Shown: in pieces, positions 43,681 through 52,402 of the stretch
Layout of the letters: each line of letters begins with the position of its first letter
Position numbering within the stretch: position 1 is the stretch's first letter
NCBI RefSeq assembly: GCF_025264685.1
Contig: NZ_CP073721.1
Span: forward strand, 7,023,501-7,087,500
Direction of reading: 5' to 3'
DNA length: 64,000 nucleotides
Origin: Dactylosporangium roseum
GTDB lineage: Bacteria > Actinomycetota > Actinomycetes > Mycobacteriales > Micromonosporaceae
Notes under the pieces: generated by a model
What the model saw: only the letters and a program-made list of their open reading frames with translations
What the model was told of the DNA's origin: nothing
The model's database searches: none
Position numbers and translations under genes: made by a program

Positions 43681-44832
43681 ATGGAGCCGATCGAACTCAC
43701 CACCGGCGACGGGCTCGTCCTGCGCGCCTGGCAGGCCGAGGACGCGGAGGACGTCTTCCGCGCCTGCCAGGATCCCCTGATCCAGCGCTGGGCCATGGTC
43801 CCCGTCCCCTACCTGTACGAACACGCCGTCGACTTCGTCGGCGCGGGATCGCAGGCCGGCTGGGCCGCGGGGACCGCCGCGCCGCTCGGGGTGTTCGACG
43901 CTCGCACGGGTGAACTCCTCGGCTCCGCCGGGCTCGTCACCCTCGACCTGTCCCATCGCCACGCGGAGCTGGGCACGTGGAGCGCTCCCTGGGCGCGGGG
44001 CCGCCGGGTCGCCGAGCGGGCCGGGCGGGCGGTGGCGCACTGGGCGTTCGAGTTACTCGGGCTGCGCCGGCTGGTCTGGCGGGCGGAGGTCGGCAACCAT
44101 GCCTCCCGGCTGACCGCGGAGCGGATCGGTTTCACGTTCGACGGAGTCGTACGAGCTGGGCTTCCGTCGCGCAACGGCGGCTTCGTCGACGGCTGGCACG
44201 GCGTGCTGCTGCCCGGCGAGGTCTGCGACACGCCGCCGGCGTGGGTCACGCCGGGCGGCCCCGGCACGCTGCGCGCCCGCGCGTTCAGCCACCCGCCGGA
44301 GCGCCTCCCCGCCGGCCCCGGCACGCTGCGGCAACTGCGCGAGAGCGACCTCATCGACGTGGTCGAGACGTTCCGCGACGCCGAGTCGGTCGCCTGGACG
44401 TCGATCCCGCTGGACTACGGCCCGGACCGGGCCCTCGCGTTCATCCGGCACGGATACCCCGACGGCTGGCTGCGCGGCACCGGGGCCGGGTTTTCCATGG
44501 CCGACGCCGACGACCGGTTCGCCGGCACGATCGACCTGCGGATCAGCCCGGTCGACCCGGTCACGGCCGAGATCGGGTTCACCGCGGCGCCGTGGGTCCG
44601 CGGCAAGGGGTACACCACCGAGGCCGCCCGCGCGATCTGCGCCTTCGGCTTCGACAAGCTCGCCCTGGGCCGGATCGTCTGGCGCGCGCACGTCGGCAAC
44701 GCCGGCTCGCGACGCGTCGCGGAGAAAGTGGGTTTCGTGATCGAGGGCGTCCAGCGCGACGGTTGTGAGCAGCGCGGCGAGCGCCTCGACGGCTGGGTCG
44801 CGACCCTGCTGGCGAAGGACCTCGTGCGATGA
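43681..44832 (+). CDS. Tandem GNAT N-acetyltransferase (two domains)
   Basis: A 383-residue protein made of two RimJ/RimL-type GNAT domains (about 1-180 and 205-383). Domain 1 shows LVLRAWQAEDAEDVFRACQD, ELGTWSAPWARGRRVAERAG and EVGNHASRLTAERIGF; domain 2 shows AEIGFTAAPWVRGKGYTTEAA and HVGNAGSRRVAEKVGF. The acetyl-CoA P-loop (R/Q-x-x-G-x-G/A) is RGKGYT in domain 2 and less canonical ARGRRV in domain 1, so domain 1 may be weaker. Substrate unknown; relatives acetylate ribosomal proteins or small amines. The gene overlaps the next by 4 bases (ATGA), so the two are co-translated. Confidence 0.85.
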   Translation: MEPIELTTGDGLVLRAWQAEDAEDVFRACQDPLIQRWAMVPVPYLYEHAVDFVGAGSQAGWAAGTAAPLGVFDARTGELLGSAGLVTLDLSHRHAELGTWSAPWARGRRVAERAGRAVAHWAFELLGLRRLVWRAEVGNHASRLTAERIGFTFDGVVRAGLPSRNGGFVDGWHGVLLPGEVCDTPPAWVTPGGPGTLRARAFSHPPERLPAGPGTLRQLRESDLIDVVETFRDAESVAWTSIPLDYGPDRALAFIRHGYPDGWLRGTGAGFSMADADDRFAGTIDLRISPVDPVTAEIGFTAAPWVRGKGYTTEAARAICAFGFDKLALGRIVWRAHVGNAGSRRVAEKVGFVIEGVQRDGCEQRGERLDGWVATLLAKDLVR

Positions 44833-45884
44833 GCGGGATCAGCCTGCGCCCGTGGCGCGCGGACGATGCCGACGCTGTCGCCGAGGCCTGCAACGACCCC
44901 CTGATCCAGCGGTACCTGCCGATGTTGCCCAGCCCGTACACACGGGACGACGCCCTCGCCTTCTTCGAGCGCGGCGACCGCTCCCGGGCCGTCGTCGACG
45001 CGGCGACCGGCCAGGTGCTCGGCTCCATCGGATACACGCCACGCAAGGAGGGCACGGCGGAGGCCGGCTACTGGGTGGCACCGGGCGCCCGTCGCCGGCG
45101 GGTGGCCACGACAGCGCTGGAGCTGCTCAGCGCGGAGCTTTTCGGCGACGGGACGCACCGGTTGTACCTCACGACGGCGCTGACGAACGGCGCCAGTCAG
45201 CGGGTGGCGGTCGCGGCGGGGTTCACGCGCGAAGGCGTCGAGCGCGGCGCCGCCCGGACGCGGGACGGCGGTTGGCAGGACGTGGTCGTCTGGTCGCGGA
45301 TCGCCGGTGACCTGGCCGGGCCGAGCCGCCGGCTGCTGCCCGACTTCCCCGGCGGCGAGCTGACCGACGGCATGATCGTCCTGCGACCGCTGACCGCCGA
45401 GGACGGCGACGACACGTACGACATGCGCATCCTCCCCGACGTGAGCGCGAGGTCCGTGGTGGGCACGCCGGCGGACCCGGAGCTCGTGCGCCGGCAGTGC
45501 GCCGAGTCGGTGTCGAAGTGGATCGCAGGGCAGCGTGCGGAGTGCACCATCCGCCGGGCCGACGACAACGCGTACCTCGGCGAGATCGCGCTCTACTACG
45601 CGGAACCCGCCATCCAGGAAGCGATAATCGGCTACAGCCTGTCGCCCGTGGCCCGCGGCCAGGGATACGCGTCGCGTGCGGCCGCACTGTTGACCGACTG
45701 GGGCTTCAGCGTCGGCGTGGCCCGCATGATCGCGGGGACGGCGCGGGACAACATCGCCTCGCAGCGCGTGCTGGAGCGGGCCGGTTACACACGGGAAGGG
45801 ATCCAGCCCGGCAAGCTGCCCGGTCCGGACGGGACGCGTATCGACAACGTCGCGTTCGCCAAACTGCGCCCGGCGGCCACCTGA
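44829..45884 (+). CDS. Tandem GNAT N-acetyltransferase (second gene)
   Basis: A 351-residue protein again built of two GNAT domains (about 1-155 and 180-351). Domain 1 has SLRPWRADDADAVAEACND, AEAGYWVAPGARRRRVATTA and NGASQRVAVAAGF; domain 2 has IVLRPLTAEDGDDTYDMR, GYSLSPVARGQGYASRAA and DNIASQRVLERAGY. The P-loop is intact in domain 2 (ARGQGYASRAA) and altered in domain 1. It is translated from an ATG overlapping the stop of the first tandem-GNAT gene. The pair thus encodes four acetyltransferase domains in one operon; the shared architecture suggests gene duplication followed by divergence. Confidence 0.85.
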   Translation: MSGISLRPWRADDADAVAEACNDPLIQRYLPMLPSPYTRDDALAFFERGDRSRAVVDAATGQVLGSIGYTPRKEGTAEAGYWVAPGARRRRVATTALELLSAELFGDGTHRLYLTTALTNGASQRVAVAAGFTREGVERGAARTRDGGWQDVVVWSRIAGDLAGPSRRLLPDFPGGELTDGMIVLRPLTAEDGDDTYDMRILPDVSARSVVGTPADPELVRRQCAESVSKWIAGQRAECTIRRADDNAYLGEIALYYAEPAIQEAIIGYSLSPVARGQGYASRAAALLTDWGFSVGVARMIAGTARDNIASQRVLERAGYTREGIQPGKLPGPDGTRIDNVAFAKLRPAAT

Positions 45885-46064
45885 GTGTCACGTGACGTTG
45901 CCATGGGTCCTCTGAGATTGGGCCCATGCGTCGATGTGCGGTGTGTCCGGCATTGGGGGTGGCGGCCGGGCTCCCGCAACGCGCTTGTATGCCGTCGTGC
46001 GGCGCTGCCTACGGGCGCTGCGCGGCGGCTGCTCGCCTGTGCCTCGCGGCGCCTCGGTGGTGCG

Positions 46065-46095
46065 GAAGGCGGGCCCTGGCATCGGGCCCGCCTTC
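46065..46095. terminator. Bidirectional terminator between GNAT operon and hpf
   Basis: gaaggcgggccc (46065-46076) and gggcccgccttc (46084-46095) form a perfect 12-bp stem with a 7-base loop, 9 bases from the hpf stop and 180 bases after the GNAT stop. 45885-46064 shows no gene. Confidence 0.75.
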
Positions 46096-46104
46096 GTCAC
46101 TGCT

Positions 46105-46746
46105 CTACATCCCTAGGCTCATGACGCCGTAGTCGAATGCCCGGCGGCGGTACACCACGCTGGGACGGCCCGATTCCTTGTCGTTGAACAGGTAGAAGTC
46201 GTGACCGAGCAGCTCCATGTGGAACAGTGCGTCGTCGACCGTCATCGGCTCACCGGGATGCTCCTTCTCCCGGACGATGTGCCACGGCTGGTCATCGGGC
46301 TCTTCGATCAATTCGAAGCCGCCGGCTTCGGTCGCCGCGGTCTCGGCCGGATTGCCGGCCGGTGCGGCTGAATACCGCTCGGGTGGTGTGAATGCGAGTG
46401 ACGCGGTCGCCGCGGCGACGGAGACCGGTGCTCGCCGGCCCCGATGGACACGTCTACGGTCAGCGGCGCGGCTGAGCCGGCTGTCCAGTTTGCTGATCGC
46501 GGTGTCCAATGCGCTGTAGAAGTCTCCGGCACAGGCCTCCGCACGGATCACCGGACCACGCGAGTAGCACGTGATCTCGACACGCTGGCAATGGTCCGAC
46601 TGGCGCGGATTGCGCTCGTGAAACAACTCGACGTCGACGCGGATGAGCTTGTGGTCGTATCGCTCGACCTTCTGCAGCTTGTCAGCGACATGCTGCCGGT
46701 AGTGGTCGGGCACCTCGACGTTGAGGCCCTTGACGACGATGTCCAC
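46105..46746 (-). CDS. hpf: Ribosome hibernation promoting factor, long form
   Basis: A 213-residue long-form HPF, which joins two 70S ribosomes into inactive 100S dimers in stationary phase. The N-terminal domain (about 1-100; MDIVVKGLNVEVPDHYRQHV, RVDVELFHERNPRQSDHCQRVEI shortened, SALDTAISKLDSRL) binds the mRNA/tRNA channel. The C-terminal dimerisation domain (about 155-213; FELIEEPDDQPWHIVREKEH in part, MTVDDALFHMELLGHDFYLF, SVVYRRRAFDYGVM) is separated by an Ala/Pro-rich linker. The GTG has GGTCAGGA just upstream. The gene order hpf-comF-lpqB-mtrB-mtrA is typical of actinobacteria. Confidence 0.94.
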   Translation of the reverse strand: MDIVVKGLNVEVPDHYRQHVADKLQKVERYDHKLIRVDVELFHERNPRQSDHCQRVEITCYSRGPVIRAEACAGDFYSALDTAISKLDSRLSRAADRRRVHRGRRAPVSVAAATASLAFTPPERYSAAPAGNPAETAATEAGGFELIEEPDDQPWHIVREKEHPGEPMTVDDALFHMELLGHDFYLFNDKESGRPSVVYRRRAFDYGVMSLGM

Positions 46747-47062
46747 TCCTGACCTCCCCCACGGGTCTTTCTCAAAAAAACGGGTTCGGGTTTGGGTTTA
46801 TGTCTGGACTGCTCGGCCGGAAACGCGCCTCCCCAGAGGCTGAGCCCACGCGGCACGCGACCGAAACTGCGGGTGTCAGCATCCTCCCTTCGTGGCATGG
46901 CCACTCAGAGCGTTGGTCGTCTCTCGAAGTTAAACCGAGGACCGCCGCTAGTCACCCCCGGTTCACAAGAACAAGGGTCTCAAGTCCTGAAACCCTCCTC
47001 CGGGACTACCCCACGTCGCCCTCGGCGTAACGTTCTGTACATATCAGGACGAACCAGGTCCT
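46747..47062. other. Gene-free stretch upstream of hpf
   Basis: 316 bases between hpf and the ComF-like gene, both on the minus strand. It probably holds the hpf promoter(s). Locally AT-richer (run of A at 46774-46780). No gene, tRNA or clear palindrome seen. Confidence 0.5.
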
Positions 47063-47866
47063 TCACCGCCGACGTTGTGTAGCGGCCAGCACCGCGGTTC
47101 GTTCCACCGGGATACCCGCTTCACGGAGGTTTGCAACAGCCGCAACAAGCGTCACACCGGTCGTGACGATGTCGTCGACAAGGACCACCGTCGGTCGGCC
47201 GCTCACCGACCGGACGGTCGTCGCTCGCTTGGCAAACGACCGGACGGCCGCCTTTCGCACGGCCCCGGCCCGGCCATCGGCGGCTCCCACCGCGCCTTGC
47301 CCGGCCGCCGAGCCGACGGCCTCCCGCAATCTCGCCGCTTCGCCCCTTCTGACGGCGAACGCACTCCCGGCCGCCGCCGCCCGCTCCGCGGCCGTCAACT
47401 CGGCCGAGTCCCCCGCTTTCGGCAGCGCCCGGAGCGGGACCGCCACGGCCGCTCCGGGCAGCACCTTCGCGGCGGCCTTGGCCAGCCGCAGGATGTGGTC
47501 GCCGTACCGCCGACGCGCGGCGGCCGCGGTAGCGGGCACGGGAACGAGGACGACCGGCCCGCGCGGCCCTCTCCCACTGGACAGCGAGCGCATCACCACG
47601 GCGGCCAGGGCCTCGCCGAGCACGCCGGTCAGCTCGTGCCGGCGCTCCTCCTTGTACTGCAGGAGCGCCCGCCGCAACGACCCCGCGTACGCACCCAGCG
47701 CGTATGTCGGCGGCAGGCCCGCCGGCTCGGGATCGGGCCGTGTCCGCTGCGGCACCGTCGCGCGGAACGCCGCCCGGCACGGCCCGCACAGCGGCCCCGC
47801 CGACGGTTGCTCACACCCAGCGCAGGCCGCCGGCAGGACCAGGTCGACAAGATCAGCGAGGAACAC
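47063..47866 (-). CDS. ComF/GntX-family phosphoribosyltransferase-like protein
   Basis: A 267-residue ComF-family protein. An N-terminal double zinc-finger (CAGCEQP and CGPC) precedes a phosphoribosyltransferase fold (PRTase motif VVLVDDIVTTGVTL near the C-terminus). ComF proteins act in DNA uptake or nucleotide metabolism; the exact role in actinobacteria is unknown. A long Ala/Arg/Gly-rich insertion (about 150-215) interrupts the middle of the domain compared with short ComF proteins. It starts 3 bases after the lpqB stop and is therefore the last gene of a likely mtrA-mtrB-lpqB-comF operon. Confidence 0.85.
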   Translation of the reverse strand: MFLADLVDLVLPAACAGCEQPSAGPLCGPCRAAFRATVPQRTRPDPEPAGLPPTYALGAYAGSLRRALLQYKEERRHELTGVLGEALAAVVMRSLSSGRGPRGPVVLVPVPATAAAARRRYGDHILRLAKAAAKVLPGAAVAVPLRALPKAGDSAELTAAERAAAAGSAFAVRRGEAARLREAVGSAAGQGAVGAADGRAGAVRKAAVRSFAKRATTVRSVSGRPTVVLVDDIVTTGVTLVAAVANLREAGIPVERTAVLAATQRRR

Positions 47867-47869
47867 GAC

Positions 47870-49903
47870 TCAGTCCGCGTAGAAGGGTGCCTTCGCCGGC
47901 GGCAACTGCTGCGGCCCGGTCGGGGAGGCGGACGGCTGCGGCCCTATGAGCTGGAGCGGCCCGATGTCCTGGCTGTACACGTTGTGCGCGACCCCGTTCG
48001 ACTCGAACATGATCAGCACGCCGCCCTGCTGCCCCGACGGGCTGGCGATACGAACCGACATCTGGGTGATCACGCTCTGCGCGGTGGCGTTGCGGTCACG
48101 CTCCGGCAACGGCTTCTCCGCCGTGCTGTCGACCGTGATCGACACCAGCGAATAGGCGTCGCCGGCCAGCGCCGCCGGGTTCCGCGTGCCGCCGACGGCC
48201 AGGCTGGTCTCGGTGAGCCAGCCGACCGCGCGGTTCTCGCCGAGCGAGGTGTAGACCTTCCGGTACGTGCCCAGACCGGTCAGCTTGCCGTTGTCGAACA
48301 GCAACGACGCGACGTTCACCGCGCCGTTGGAGATGAAGGCGATTCGCCGCCCGTCCGGTGCGACCGCGAGCGACGAAATACCGCTGGTCGGCGCATCCCC
48401 CTGCGGGCCGCTCACCTTCTCGACCCTGGCCGGCGCGGAGGCGGTGGGCGGGGTGACCGCCCAGAGCGCCATACCGTCGGAAACCAGGAATAGCTGAGCG
48501 GGCCGTTCGATCCACACCGGGCGGGTCAGCTTCGCACCGCTCACGCCCACCGGGAGGTATTTCGACGGGTTCGTCGTGGCGGCGTCGGCGGCGCTGACGT
48601 ACAGCGTCTGTTTCCCTCGCGGGTCGGGCTGCCGGACCAGGGCGGCGTGGGTCTTCGAGCGGTTGATGGCGGCCGAGACGACCCACGTGTTGTCGCCGCC
48701 TTGAGCGAAGATCGTCGGTGTACTACCACTGCTGAGGTCAACCGGACGGGCCACGCCGTCGACGATGCAGAACCGCTCGGGGCTGATCTCGGCCCCGGCC
48801 TCGACGGCGGCGTTGTCGCCCTCGAACCCGTCCGAGTGGATGCCCCGCTCCTTGTTCTCGATCGTCAGGGTCACCCGCGGATGCGCCTCGAGCGACCAGC
48901 GGATCTGGTTGGCCGCCCGGCGCAGCTCGTCCTCCTTGCCGATCGCCTTGAAGCCCAGGTTGATCGTCACCGCGTCGCGGGTCACGACCGGGATGTCCTT
49001 GATGTCGACGTCGGCGGCCAGGCCTTCCGCGACGGGCTGGACGAGATCCGACGGTCTGGCCAGCCACGACAGCACCTGGGCGACGCGCTGGGCCCGGAGC
49101 AGCAGCTTCGACATGTACCGCAGGTCGGGCACCAGCTTCTTCCGGCTGTCGACGCCGGTCTCCCAGAAGTAGATCGGCTGTTGCAGGTACCACTCGTCGA
49201 GTGCCCAGTCGCTCAGCAGCATCGTGTCCTTCGGCGCGTCCTCGATCATCAGTGGGCCGCCGACGCTCACCACCTTGAAGTTCCAGACACTCGGTTGGCC
49301 CCGGTCCTGCGTCGGTTCCTGGTTGAGGACGCCGCGCTCGTCGAGCGTGCCGATCAACTGGCCCTCGACGGAGACGGTCCAGGTGCCGGCCTCCTTGCCC
49401 AACTCCTCCGAGATCCTCGCGACCTTGACGACCTGTAGCTTCTGGCCGGGCAACCACCGTGTGCTACCGGACTGCGTCAAGAAGGTCCGCATGCGCTTCT
49501 GTGTCTCGGTGCGGGCCTCTTCGGGGTCGGCCCCGGCGCCGTTGCCGCCGACCGAAGACGCCAGGAACCGGGTGACGAGGTCCGATGCTGTAGCGGCGCC
49601 CTCCCTGGTCGGCGGCTGCTCGACACGGTCGGGGGTGGCGTTGGCGGTGGCCGCCGGACCGAGATACCTCGGCTCGGTCCGCCCGGGCAGCCCGCACCCG
49701 CCGAGGAGCAGCGCCACGAGAGCGACCGTCGCGGCCGCCGTCCTCCGGTCGCGTGTCCTGCCGCCGGGTCGGCCGTTGCCGCCGCTCCCCGGGCTGGTGA
49801 GCCGCGGCTTCCGCGGGCCGGTCACCGCTCCTGTCCGCCGCGCGAGACCCCGGCCCCCGAGACCCTGATCGGCGGCGGATTCGTTCGCGGTTCGTCGGCT
49901 CAC
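47870..49903 (-). CDS. lpqB: MtrAB-associated lipoprotein LpqB
   Basis: A 677-residue LpqB. The lipobox LLLGGCG sits near residue 70 after an Arg-rich N-terminal stretch and a hydrophobic segment. A GerMN-like domain (about 290-410) is followed by a C-terminal beta-propeller-like region (LAVAPDGRRIAFI, AVGWLTETSLAVGG). In mycobacteria LpqB binds the extracellular part of MtrB and tunes MtrA phosphorylation. GTG 49903 overlaps the mtrB stop (GTGA) with GGGGAG 6 bases upstream; a later GTG at 49825 would give a more usual signal-peptide length and remains possible. The much longer open frame upstream belongs to another frame of mtrB. Confidence 0.9.
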   Translation of the reverse strand: MSRRTANESAADQGLGGRGLARRTGAVTGPRKPRLTSPGSGGNGRPGGRTRDRRTAAATVALVALLLGGCGLPGRTEPRYLGPAATANATPDRVEQPPTREGAATASDLVTRFLASSVGGNGAGADPEEARTETQKRMRTFLTQSGSTRWLPGQKLQVVKVARISEELGKEAGTWTVSVEGQLIGTLDERGVLNQEPTQDRGQPSVWNFKVVSVGGPLMIEDAPKDTMLLSDWALDEWYLQQPIYFWETGVDSRKKLVPDLRYMSKLLLRAQRVAQVLSWLARPSDLVQPVAEGLAADVDIKDIPVVTRDAVTINLGFKAIGKEDELRRAANQIRWSLEAHPRVTLTIENKERGIHSDGFEGDNAAVEAGAEISPERFCIVDGVARPVDLSSGSTPTIFAQGGDNTWVVSAAINRSKTHAALVRQPDPRGKQTLYVSAADAATTNPSKYLPVGVSGAKLTRPVWIERPAQLFLVSDGMALWAVTPPTASAPARVEKVSGPQGDAPTSGISSLAVAPDGRRIAFISNGAVNVASLLFDNGKLTGLGTYRKVYTSLGENRAVGWLTETSLAVGGTRNPAALAGDAYSLVSITVDSTAEKPLPERDRNATAQSVITQMSVRIASPSGQQGGVLIMFESNGVAHNVYSQDIGPLQLIGPQPSASPTGPQQLPPAKAPFYAD

Positions 49904-51558
49904 GACGTCTCCCCGATCAGTGCGGTCTCGTCGGCGCGGGCGTCGTCGGGCACGAGGCGCAACGGCGACGAGACCAGCCGGTCGCCGCTGCGGGTCGGCA
50001 GCGTGAGGCGGAACTGGGCGCCCTTGCCGGACGCGCCCCACGCCTCCAGCCAGCCGCCGTGCAGGCGGGCGTCCTCCAGGCTGATGGACAGCCCCAGCCC
50101 GGTGCCCCCGGTCTGCCGCGCCCGGGAGGGGTCCGCGCGCCAGAACCGGTTGAACACCAGCTTCTCCTCCCCGGTCTTGAGGCCCACGCCGTGGTCGCGA
50201 ACGGTCACCGCGACGGCCGAGGAGTCGGCGGCCAGGGTCACCACGACCGGCTTGCCCTCGCCGTGCTCGACCGCGTTGCCGACGAGGTTGCGCAGGATGC
50301 GCTCCACGCGTCGCGGGTCGACCTCGGCGATGACCTCGGTGTCCGGCGTGTCGACACGCAGCGGGACGCCGCACCGCTCGGCCAGCGATGCCAGCCGCTC
50401 GCCGGCCCGGCGCACGACCGGCACCAGGTCGGTCGGCTCGGCGTCGAGCGCCGCGAACCCGGCATCGAACCGGCTGATCTCCAGCAGGTCGGTGAGCAGG
50501 CCCTCGAACCGGTCGAGCTCCGCCTGCAGCAACTCGGCGCTGCGCGCGGCCGCCGGGTCGAAGTCCTCGCGGGACGCGAACAGCAGATCGGCGGCCATGC
50601 GGACGGTCGTCAGCGGCGTGCGCAGCTCGTGTGACACGTCGGAGGTGAACCGGCGTTGCAGGCGCGACATCTCCTCCAGCCGCACGATCTGCCGCTGGAG
50701 GTTGGCCGCCATCTGGTTGAACGCGGCGGCGAGACGCGCCAGGTCGTCCTCGCCCTTGACCCCCATGCGCTGGTCGAGCAGCCCGGCGGAGAGCCGCTGT
50801 GCGGTGCGCGCCGCGACCCGGACCGGTTTGACCACGAGCCGGGTCATCATGGCGGCGATCAACGCGAGCAGCGCGACGAGCGCGATGCCGGTGACGGTGA
50901 CGACCAACGCGACGAACTGGACGAGCTCGTCCTCCGACTGCAGGGGAAGCAGGTAGTAGAGCTCGACGGGGTCGCCGGCGGTCGCCACGCGGGTGCCGAG
51001 GACGAGATACTTGCGCGGGCCCATGCCGACGTCGAGGGTGGCGATCTGCTGATACGTGCCGGGACGACTGCCGACGACCTGACGCATCGGCCGCATGGCC
51101 GGGATGTTCATGACCTGGTAGGCGCTCTGCTCGGGCCATGACGCGGGCTTGGAGCCGCGCCGCATCACGATGACCTCGGCGCCGGGCACGTCCATCGAGG
51201 TGGCCAGGTAGCCCGCCACGGTTTGCAGCTTGCCGGGCAGACCGGGGTCGTCGGCCTGGGTGAAACCCTCGAGCTCGTGCGCGGCGTAGGTGGCACCGCC
51301 GGAGATCTGTTCCTTGGCCGTGTTGATCCTGCTCTCTAGCACGCCCTGGCTGATCAGGGACGCGACCGTGTAGCCGAAGGCCAGCACCAGCGCCGCCGAC
51401 AGCAGGAGCGTGATGCCGACGACCCGGAACTGCAGCGAACGCCGCCACCGGCGCCGGGTCGCCGCCCAGAATCGACGGGCACGCCGGCTCACGGCGAGCG
51501 GAACCAGCCGCTTCGGCCGGAGCCGGCGGACCTGGACGAGGACAGGGTCGATACGCAT
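49900..51558 (-). CDS. mtrB: Sensor histidine kinase MtrB
   Basis: A 552-residue kinase. The N-terminus has two transmembrane helices (about 48-70 and 222-245) flanking an extracytoplasmic sensor domain (about 70-220), then HAMP (about 245-300), HisKA with the phospho-His in DVSHELRTPLTT, and a HATPase domain with NLVGNAVEHGEG, DHGVGL and GGTGLGLSI. It is the cognate kinase for MtrA, an essential or growth-critical regulator of cell division, wall hydrolases and antibiotic production in actinobacteria. It begins 14 bases after mtrA and overlaps lpqB by 4, so the three genes form one operon. Confidence 0.94.
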   Translation of the reverse strand: MRIDPVLVQVRRLRPKRLVPLAVSRRARRFWAATRRRWRRSLQFRVVGITLLLSAALVLAFGYTVASLISQGVLESRINTAKEQISGGATYAAHELEGFTQADDPGLPGKLQTVAGYLATSMDVPGAEVIVMRRGSKPASWPEQSAYQVMNIPAMRPMRQVVGSRPGTYQQIATLDVGMGPRKYLVLGTRVATAGDPVELYYLLPLQSEDELVQFVALVVTVTGIALVALLALIAAMMTRLVVKPVRVAARTAQRLSAGLLDQRMGVKGEDDLARLAAAFNQMAANLQRQIVRLEEMSRLQRRFTSDVSHELRTPLTTVRMAADLLFASREDFDPAAARSAELLQAELDRFEGLLTDLLEISRFDAGFAALDAEPTDLVPVVRRAGERLASLAERCGVPLRVDTPDTEVIAEVDPRRVERILRNLVGNAVEHGEGKPVVVTLAADSSAVAVTVRDHGVGLKTGEEKLVFNRFWRADPSRARQTGGTGLGLSISLEDARLHGGWLEAWGASGKGAQFRLTLPTRSGDRLVSSPLRLVPDDARADETALIGETS

Positions 51559-51572
51559 CGCGGAGGCACGAC

Positions 51573-52271
51573 CTAGCCGGTGCCGGCCTTGTAGCCGACA
51601 CCACGCACGGTCAGGATGATCTCCGGCTTCTCGGGATCAGGCTCGATCTTGGCGCGCAGCCGCTGCACGTGCACGTTGACCAGGCGCGTGTCGGCGGCAT
51701 GCCGATAGCCCCAGACCTGCTCCAACAGCACCTCACGCGTGAAGACCTGACGCGGCTTGCGGGCCAGGGCCACGAGCAGGTCGAACTCGAGCGGGGTCAG
51801 CTTGACCTCGTCGCCGTCGCGCGTGACCGTGTGCGCGGGCACGTCGATGGTGATCTGGTTGCCGGGTGGCCCTATGGTCAGCAGCTCCGGCGCGACGTCC
51901 TCACCGCGACGCAGCCGGGCACGCATGCGCGCGACCAGCTCCTTGGGCTTGAACGGCTTCATCACGTAGTCGTCGGCGCCGGACTCGAGGCCGAGGACCA
52001 CGTCGACCGTGTCGCTCTTCGCGGTGAGCATGACGATCGGCACGCCGGACTCGGCGCGGATGGACCGACAGACGTCGATCCCGCTCATCCCGGGCAGCAT
52101 CAGGTCGAGCAGCACGATGTCGGGTCGGGTGTCCCGGAACGCAGCGAGGGCCCGCTCACCGTCCGCGACGAACGAGGGGAGGAAACCTTCGCTGCGCAGA
52201 ACGATGCCGAGCATCTCGGCGAGGGCGGGGTCGTCGTCGACCACCAGGACACGGGCTCTCATGCGGTCCAA
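51573..52271 (-). CDS. mtrA: Response regulator MtrA
   Basis: A 232-residue OmpR-family regulator. Receiver: VVDDDPALAEML, phospho-acceptor Asp in IVLLDLMLPGMSGIDVC, VMLTAK, MKPFKPKEL; DNA-binding winged helix: VKLTPLEFDLLVALARKP, TRLVNVHVQRLRAKIE, VRGVGYKAG. Sequence agreement with mycobacterial MtrA is very high. A TTG start at 52271 is chosen: GGAGGTG lies 7 bases upstream, and the resulting (M)DRMRARVLVVDDD lines up with the MDTMRQRILVVDDD start of M. tuberculosis MtrA; the ATG at 52262 has no such site. Confidence 0.94.
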   Translation of the reverse strand: MDRMRARVLVVDDDPALAEMLGIVLRSEGFLPSFVADGERALAAFRDTRPDIVLLDLMLPGMSGIDVCRSIRAESGVPIVMLTAKSDTVDVVLGLESGADDYVMKPFKPKELVARMRARLRRGEDVAPELLTIGPPGNQITIDVPAHTVTRDGDEVKLTPLEFDLLVALARKPRQVFTREVLLEQVWGYRHAADTRLVNVHVQRLRAKIEPDPEKPEIILTVRGVGYKAGTG

Positions 52272-52402
52272 TATTTCACCTCCACGCCCGAACATGGGAA
52301 CCCGGCAGCCGATCTTGAGAAAGATGTGCCCGATTGTGTTCGCCTCGTCGACTCTGCGTGACGTGGGCGATTTTTGTCGCCCCGGCCTACTACGGTGTCC
52401 GC

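Noticed and set aside
45912..45937. Small inverted repeat atgggtcc/gggcccat after the GNAT operon
   Set aside because: Short with a mismatch; the perfect hairpin at 46065-46095 is the better terminator.
47870..51604. A single 1244-codon lpqB reading frame
   Set aside because: The 5' two-thirds of the open frame upstream of 49903 is a shadow of mtrB in another frame; the GTG with a Shine-Dalgarno at 49903 and GTGA coupling mark the true start.
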